From positions 34,797,537 to 34,861,536 of the forward strand of contig NC_089777.1 in assembly GCF_040412425.1 (NCBI RefSeq): DNA of 64,000 bases. Direction: 5' to 3'. Below, one piece after another: positions 58,086 to 64,000 of this stretch (position 1 is the stretch's first letter; each line of letters opens with the position of its first letter). Position numbers and translations under genes: made by a program. Under the pieces are notes generated by a model. That model saw only the letters and a list, made by a program, of their open reading frames with translations, did no database searches and was not told the origin of the DNA. This stretch comes from Macrobrachium rosenbergii (Eukaryota; Arthropoda; Malacostraca; Decapoda; Palaemonidae).

Positions 58086-59370
58086 CTAGATTTTGGTGCT
58101 CTTTACAAGCTCTTCTCTTTCGGGTCTTCTTTGATGTTTCTGTGCATAATAATTAAAGATAGCCGCCTCTTGGAGATGACAGGAGAGACTTTTGGAGAGT
58201 TTGGTAGTGGTCATCCTGATATATGAATGGTGGCATCCTTCCACCAGGAATGTAAATTCGTAGATGACACTGCTTCTCTTTAGAGATGTTGCTGGGGGCG
58301 CGGCGTTGTTTTTAAGCAACAACTGGCTCGTTTTCCTATTATATTTTATCATATTAATCTTGTCACCTTCTACAGTAGGGGTCACATTTTCATTTATTTT
58401 TCTAAGGGCCTTCTTATCTAAATATTTTTGGTAACTGTAGCCCCTGTAATATAGTTATATGGAGTCACTTTTGGTTGTTATCGGTGTCCATCGCACTTTC
58501 ACTGCCAGTTATTTATAGAAACTGAGATTGGGTGTTCTATCAAGGGATTAGAGAAATTTTTGGTTTTAAATAATTGCGTTGATTTTTCAGTCTCCTCCGT
58601 AGGTTTTCCGCGTGGACGAGTGTGAGAGGGCGTGACGGACGAAAGCACCACAAAAGTGTCAACTATATACCAATAGTGTTGAGTGGGGCAGGGGATCTTA
58701 CGACACTCGTGTAGAAATTGGCAAATAGCTCCTTCGTGGATGTTCATAGTCAGTGTGTCTTCACATCTGTATACCCTGTTCAGGATATGTTCAATCATCT
58801 CGTCGACTGATACATTCGTGAAGAGGCTCTCGACGCTTAGGGAGGTAATAATACCTGTAGAAGGACAGTTTCAGAGTTTCCATAAAAAGTCGGTAGACAA
58901 CTGCAGGCATTTAGTCTCTTTGCGATGTTGTAAGTAGGCATGGTATTTGGCTTATAATTGGTCGCAGGGGTTTACCAGGCTTGTGGGTTTTTATGGTACC
59001 GTAAATATACTCTGGTCAGCCTGGGGGCATTTCTTGAGGCGTGGATCCTTTCAACCGTTCTATTGATGTCTCATCAAATGTCCTCGATGGGGTTCTTGCC
59101 AATTTTCTGGAATTTCGATTCATCAGCCAGTATTTGGTCCAGCCTTTGGTAGTATTCAGAGGTGTGGATGAATACTTGGGCAGCAGCTTTGTCCGCTCTT
59201 CTCATCGTAATTCCCTGGGTTTCTCGTAGGTTTTCAGCTGTTTCCTTCGTTTCCCTGATGAGGATAGAGCTTTTCTATGGGGCACCTTGGTTCGTAAGGG
59301 CTTCTGCCAGCAGTGTTGGCTGGAGGGAATCGCTCGACCTGACCCTACCTTGGTCCTCTAGGGACTGAAT
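58086..59370 (-). pseudogene. Penelope-like element polymerase: RT and GIY-YIG endonuclease, decayed
   Basis: On the minus strand from about 59370: an N-terminal RT part with MRRADKAAAQVFIHTSEYY and KNPIEDI near 59215-59075, and a relic of PRL-x-x-x-KIHK near 58995. At about 58840-58700 the palm segment reads VESLFTNVSVDEMIEHIL; the following catalytic region is deleted or unreadable. At 58385-58086 SSVIYEFTF, EGCHHSYIRMTTTKLS and REELVKSTKI match the GIY-YIG-type endonuclease that ends Penelope proteins (YIR replaces the usual YIG). Stops and deletions show it is dead. The intact protein primes from nicked DNA. Confidence 0.82.
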
Positions 59371-59388
59371 AAAGTCAGGGAGTAAACA

Positions 59389-59494
59389 TTGGAAACTTGA
59401 TACACCAGCTACACGCTGATGAAAAGATAAGAAGAATAGAGAAGACTATATAAATTGATTGCCATAGAAACAGCAATAATTTTCAATGCTATTG
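59389..59494 (+). repeat. Terminal repeat of Penelope-like element, right
   Basis: Plus-strand partner of 57520-57624, with small differences (agataagaagaatag for agatattaagaatgg). It lies just upstream of the polymerase. Confidence 0.88.
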
Positions 59495-59516
59495 CCCTAG
59501 GAGAAGGTCCCCTCCC

Positions 59517-59558
<42 letters not shown>
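59517..59558. repeat. (TTA)n microsatellite
   Basis: About 14 units, followed by ttgttgttg. Confidence 0.95.
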
Positions 59559-60046
59559 GTTGTTGTTGTGTTCAAATTGGATATGTATGGAGAATAAAAG
59601 ATTTCCCATCCTAATTTATTTGAATCTTTCACCCTTATGAAGGTAACTTTCTCATGAACCCAAAATAGAGTACAGAGGTTACTGGTGGGTAGCTTACGTA
59701 ATTACATAATTGTAGACCAGTGATTAAAACACTCGCTTCACCAGCTAGATTATATTCCTTTTTTTTTTATATTCCTTTAGAAGTATGTTTTTGCGTACTT
59801 TGCACATTTCATAAGCCTCCTCCTGTTAGGCTTGTTAAGTGTCTGATTCTTTGAATGGAAGAGTCATGGTGAATTGAGCCGTAGGCGAAATTGTGGCATC
59901 AAAAAACAGCACTTCTGTCGTTCTTTTCCCGCAGTTCTATCAACGCTTCAAGTCGTGGCCTTGTTTTCTTTGTGGTTTGTTCATTTGGTATTTCTATTGC
60001 AAATTTCATCTTATTTTTTTCGCAGAAATTTAGATCGTCGCTTCCT
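59559..60046. other. Non-coding stretch
   Basis: No gene recognised. Confidence 0.5.
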
Positions 60047-60047
60047 G

Positions 60048-60152
<105 letters not shown>

Positions 60153-60591
60153 AAGATGAAACCTATTCATATGGAACAAACCCCGAGGGACCATTGACTT
60201 GAAATTCAAGCTTCCAAAGAATATGGTGTTCATTAGGAAGAAGTAAGAGGAGGTAAAGGGACATGCAGAAAGAAGAGAGCCCACTTACTAAAAAAAAAAA
60301 AAAAAAAAAATTAACATACGTATAAATGTATTAAATTAAAATGCAAGAAGACTAGTATTAGGGTAGTAATGCATTGCACGTTCGCTTGAACTTCTGAAGT
60401 TCCAATTGCACCACATCCTGTAGGAAGCTGTTCCACAGTCCAACGGTGTTAGGAATAAATGACCTTTGCAGGGCGCAATAGGATTGGTATAGCTCAACTT
60501 GTCATACATACTTTTCAGATATCTCGCTGATTCCAGTTTGTAGAAGATCGCAGCTCTTCCTGCCATATCAATTCGTAGGGGGCATTGCTGT

Positions 60592-60873
60592 TAGTGCACC
60601 TCTCATGGTGCACTGTAGGCATTCTGGTTCTTTGCAGCAACCCTTTGGCCCCTACATGCAACCCCTTTCGTTCCTTTTACTTTACCTCAGTTCATATTAT
60701 TTTCCATCTTACTTTCCACCCTTTCCTAATAATTGCTTCATAGTGAAACTGTGAGGTTTTCCTCCTGTTACACACTTAAAATCTTTTTATTCTAAATTGC
60801 CTTTTCAGCGCTGTAGGACCTCACAGGTCCCAGAGCTTGGCCTTTAGCCTAAATTGCATATTCCATTCCATTC
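60592..60873 (+). mobile_element. Dispersed repeat family (SINE/LINE tail), copy 2
   Basis: Same family as 23868-24167; it starts with gtgcacctctcatggtgcac and has the same internal blocks, ending in the attccattccattcc tail. The tail repeat differs from the ttcag of copy 1, as expected of short tandem LINE-type tails. Confidence 0.75.
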
Positions 60874-61099
60874 CTGCAAGATCAGTCTGCTTTAGATGCT
60901 GAATCTGCCCCTTTCGTAAATACTGCAAGAACAAGGTTCAGGAAAGTGCTACCGGGTCTGTCAAGATACAACGGCCACACAATGAATGATGAGCTCCTGG
61001 CTCTCCTGATATTATTGTTTAGCACCCACATGTGGACCCAACGCACTTACACTGCAACCGCCATTATCCTGTGACAAGAAACCCGTGAACGAAACGCGG

Positions 61100-61520
61100 A
61101 AAAGAAACACGCGACCCAGCCATACTAACTTCAGCAGTGAGCAGACCAGTTTCCTCGTAAGGGAAGCTACGCCTGCCCACCGCTGTCTTTCTTCCAGGTA
61201 CGAACAAAGAGGCCCCACGTGCTTCTTCCTGAGAAATGAAAGAACTAACACAGAGTTTCTAGTAGACACCAGAGCGTGCAGATCATTCATCCCAGCCAGC
61301 CCGAACAGATGACTCTACCCCGCTCCCCCCACCAACCTCCACGTATCAACTGCCAGAGGAGCACCACTGAAGGCAGGAAATGAAAATAGCTTTTAATGGG
61401 AAAGACGACTGGACTCTCATCACGGCAGACATGATGATGACGTTGTTAGGAGTGGATTTCCTAACTGCACACAGCCTACTAGTAGATGTAGCAGCAAAAT
61501 AACTGATCCCAAGAACAGCG
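61100..61520 (+). pseudogene. Protease domain of Gypsy element C
   Basis: The frame from about 61139 reads FFLRNERTNTEFLVDTRACR and SFIPASPNR. The active-site triad is DTR instead of DTG, which should abolish catalysis. After a frame change, DDWTLITADMMMTLLGVDFL and AHSLLVDVAAK near 61400-61500 supply the C-terminal part. The protease resembles that of element B (RSIFPAS, LLGADFL), so the two elements are cousins. Gag upstream is not readable beyond a possible relic near 60900-60960. Confidence 0.75.
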
Positions 61521-61579
61521 CCGACATCATCTCAAAAGCCAAACAGATGTACCACAACTACACCATTGAGTAAACGAAA

Positions 61580-62520
61580 GCAACAAATATGCCCAGTCGC
61601 ACCAGATGTCCCACCGCCAGAGTTTCGGCAACTCCTCCAAGAATATGAAGACGTATTCAAGGACGACCTGAAGCACGACTTAACCAGACCAGCAATATAA
61701 CATCACACATAGAGACTGAAGGTCCTCCGATCCACTCGCATTTCAGACGTCTGGCCCAGAGAAGCTCGCTAATGCCAAGCAGGTTTTCAAAGAAATGGAA
61801 GAAGCAGGAATATGCCCAAAAAGCCCCCAGCCCATAAGCATAACCCCTACACATGGTACTGAAGTTGGACAGAACATGGCGCCCTACGGAGACTACTGAC
61901 GGCTAAATGTCAACGGAAAACCAAACTGATACCCCACTACCAAATGTAGCAGACATAACCAACCAGATGAATGGAGCAAAAATCTTCACAAAAATAGATC
62001 TGCTAAAAGTGTATTTCCAAGTCCCAGTGGTGAAAGGAGATGATTGAGAAGACTGCAATCATCACCCCTTCGGCGCCTACACATTCAGTTACAGCTGTTT
62101 CAGCCTCTGCAACTCAGGAGCAACATTCCAAAGACTTATGGAGGAACTGTTTGGTGACCTTCCATTCTGCAAGGTCTACGTTGACGATATACTAATACTC
62201 TGCCCCAGCCTAAAACATCTTAAAGACATTGACAAAGTGCTACAGAGACTCAAAGAAAACGAACTCATAGTTCGGAAAGATAAGTGTGAGTGGGCAAAGA
62301 AAACTAGAATTTCTGGGACACCAGGTGAGCCTAGAAGCCAATAAACCCCTACCAGAAAACGTGAAAGCAATAACAGACCTCCCAAAACCAGCAACAGTGA
62401 AATCAGTACAAGAATTATCGGGCTTAATAAACTATTATCATCGCTTCATACCGAACATTGCTAAAATAATGAGCCCATATTTGAAGGTCTTAAAGGAAAG
62501 AATAAGAAACTAAACTGGAC
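61580..62520 (+). pseudogene. Reverse transcriptase domain of Gypsy element C
   Basis: After the linker (PPPEFRQLLQEYEDVFKDDL, about 61609-61668) the fingers are frameshifted (KQVFKEMEEAGICPKS near 61780-61825). The palm returns at 62110-62240: ATFQRLMEELFGDLPFCKVY then VDDILIL, with catalytic aspartates at 62183 and 62186. FLGHQVSLEANKPLPE and INYYHRFIPNIAKIMSPYLK (62307-62490) form the end of the palm and the thumb. At least four frame breaks. Confidence 0.88.
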
Positions 62521-62990
62521 AGAAAATCAAGATAAAGCATTTCTTTTAGCAAAACAAGCAATAACCTCTGCAACCACATTAGTCTTTCCTCTACCCCATA
62601 GGTCTCTCACACTGACAACCAACGCAAGCAACGTGGCGATGGGTGCCGTACATGAGCAGGACACTGATGGTGGTCGTTGTCTGCTGGCCTTCTTCAGCGA
62701 GAAGTTGATGGCAGCGAAAGAGAAATATTCAACATTTGATGGGGAGCTCGCAGGCTACAAAGCAGTCTGCCATTTCCACCACATGCTTGAGGGATGACAT
62801 TTCATGGTGCAGATGGACCATCAACCACAGGTGCATGCCTTCACGAAGTCAGCAGGCGAGTGGTCAGTGTGACAACAACTGCACCTGTCAGTGATAGCTG
62901 AACACTCCAGCAACATTAGGTACCTAAAGGGTTCTGCAAACACTATGGTGGACACACTGTCAAGAAACTGGGTCAACACCATCCAGCTCG
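62521..62990 (+). pseudogene. RNase H domain of Gypsy element C
   Basis: Readable as FLLAKQAITSATTLVFPLPH, TLTTNASNVAMGAVHEQ, FSEKLMAAKEKYSTFDGELA, FTKSAGEWS and YLKGSANTMVDTLSRN. The DTSD-like start is TTNASN (the Asp position is Asn), TFDGELA contains the catalytic Glu, and DTLSR the closing Asp. Stops occur near 62800 and 62870. Confidence 0.85.
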
Positions 62991-63129
62991 GGATAGCCTA
63001 CCCCGAAATAGTGGAAGAGCAGAAGGAACGACCTGTCAGTCCGCAGTGGAAAGATGACCATCGCCTGCAAAAAGAGTACCACACGCCCTCGCCCCTACTT
63101 GCCAAAAGGCCTAAGAAGAGAGCCTTCAC

Positions 63130-64000
63130 TCTCACCCACAATCTATCCCACCATCGGGCCGGTCAGCCACCCGAATCATAGGAGAGTGGTGCATCTGTTG
63201 GGGAATGAGAAAAGACATGAAAAAGTGGACAAGAGAATGCATCCCGTGCCAGACGTCAAAAATTACAAGGCACGTCGAAAGCAGGATAGGAGAGTTCACA
63301 ACAATGAACCAGTGACTTGCCCACATCCACGTCGACTTAGTGCGAGTCCTACCCCCTCCCAGTGGGTACAGATACCCGTTTACCACCTTAGACAGGAACA
63401 CCAGGTGGCCAGAAGCATCACCAATACTACAGGAAATGGCGGAGAGCTGCGTAAAGCCCCCCGTTGACTGGTCAGTAGGCACGCAGTCCCCCAGGTCATC
63501 ACCAGCAACAGGGGAGCCAACTTCACATCGGCCCTGTGGAACACCCTCTCAGACAGTCTGGGGAAAAAATTAATGCAGACTGCGGCCTACAACCCAGAAG
63601 CCAATGGCACTGTTGAGAGGCTGCACTGACCACTAAAAGCAGCACTCACTGCCAAATGCCAAGGCGGGAGTTGGAGACAGGAGCTGCCATGGGTCCTACT
63701 GGGCCTAAGAACGACACCGCACGCAATGTTCAACGTATCTCCAGCAGAAGTCCTATACGGCCAAGCGTTGACGTTGCCAGCAGATACCTTCCAAGAACAA
63801 ACAAGCCTGACATCACCATCAGAAACCCGAAAAGCAATAGAGAAGATAATGCCAGCGAAGACGACCTACCATGCAGTCAGAAAGTGTACATCCCCAACGA
63901 CCTGCAGAATGTAAAATATGCATTCATAAGGGTAGATGCACACAGAGACCCCCCCCTCTCCCAGGCCTACTCAGGACCGTACTGCATCATTCAGAGACGG
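63130..64000 (+). pseudogene. Integrase domain of Gypsy element C, cut by window end
   Basis: The zinc-finger and first-Asp regions are scattered over frames (HIHVDL at about 63318-63335, then RNTRWPEASPI near 63390-63420). The second Asp motif reads VITSNRGANFTSALW, with Asn at 63517-63519 where Asp is expected. The Glu segment is AAYNPEANGTVERLH (Glu 63615-63617), after a one-base frame change. The C-terminal part reads LPWVLLGLRTTPHAMFNVSP, AEVLYGQALTLPAD and, at the window end, FIRVDAHRDPPLSQAYSGPY. The 3' LTR would lie beyond 64000. The catalytic change and frame breaks mark it inactive. Confidence 0.85.

Larger units (their letters stand above)
57520..59494 (-). mobile_element. Penelope-like retroelement with inverted flanking repeats
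   Basis: A 2-kb unit: inverted terminal repeats of about 105 bp enclose a decayed RT-GIY-YIG polymerase on the minus strand. An ATT tract lies just outside (left) or close to (right) each end. A complete polymerase would be longer, so internal deletions are present. Confidence 0.8.

Overview
This window looks like repeat-rich intergenic or intronic DNA from an arthropod, most likely a decapod crustacean. The sequence shows AT-rich DNA with very long dinucleotide and trinucleotide microsatellites, splice-like exon borders, and many decayed retroelements and transposons. The decapod assignment is an inference from repeat styles I recognise (tRNA-derived SINEs, a Cys-rich gag-like family, Penelope-like and Ty3/Gypsy elements); no barcode or rRNA gene is present. 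Only one stretch resembles a host gene.

Layout. 1-2.2 kb: two related gag-like retroelement 5' ends, head to tail on the minus strand. 2.2-8.8 kb: non-coding, with a 1.1-kb foldback repeat, a second inverted repeat and local duplications. 8.8-10 kb: minus-strand LINE ORF1 remnant with PHD finger and zinc knuckles. 10.8-16.6 kb: a complete but decayed Ty3/Gypsy element with two LTRs, PBS, gag, protease, RT, RNase H, integrase and PPT; a small MITE interrupts its RNase H. 16.7-19.7 kb: SINE, a possible 76-bp host exon, and a LINE RT remnant. 19.3-23.75 kb: a 1.1-kb tandem duplication whose first copy carries a truncated minus-strand Gypsy insertion while the second preserves the empty site. 23.9-26.2 kb: SINE/LINE-tail repeat, LINE C-terminus, gag fragment and a mariner pseudogene. 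26.2-37 kb: no gene recognised; a 27-bp minisatellite and large TA arrays. 37.9-45.6 kb: a higher-order tandem array (period about 1.3 kb, each unit ending in a CA tract and holding about 55-60-bp subrepeats), interrupted by a LINE RNase H remnant. 45.7-47.2 kb: LINE fragment and two SINEs. 47.9-50.2 kb: a long palindrome continuous with 17 copies of an 88-bp satellite, resembling a foldback transposon. 52.5-53.8 kb: a nearly intact Tc1/mariner-superfamily transposase with D-to-E spacing of 82. 54.95-55.8 kb: terminal exon of a probable host gene encoding a 159-residue coiled-coil protein. 57.5-59.5 kb: a Penelope-like element flanked by inverted terminal repeats. 61-64 kb: a second plus-strand Gypsy pol, running off the window.

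There is no operon-like cooperation here. The transposons are nearly all broken and record successive insertions. The most rewarding items are the palindrome plus 88-bp array, the DD82E-type transposase, the Penelope element with inverted ends, the empty-site-dated Gypsy insertion, the MITE with an exact TTA duplication, and the coiled-coil gene with its possible distant upstream exon.
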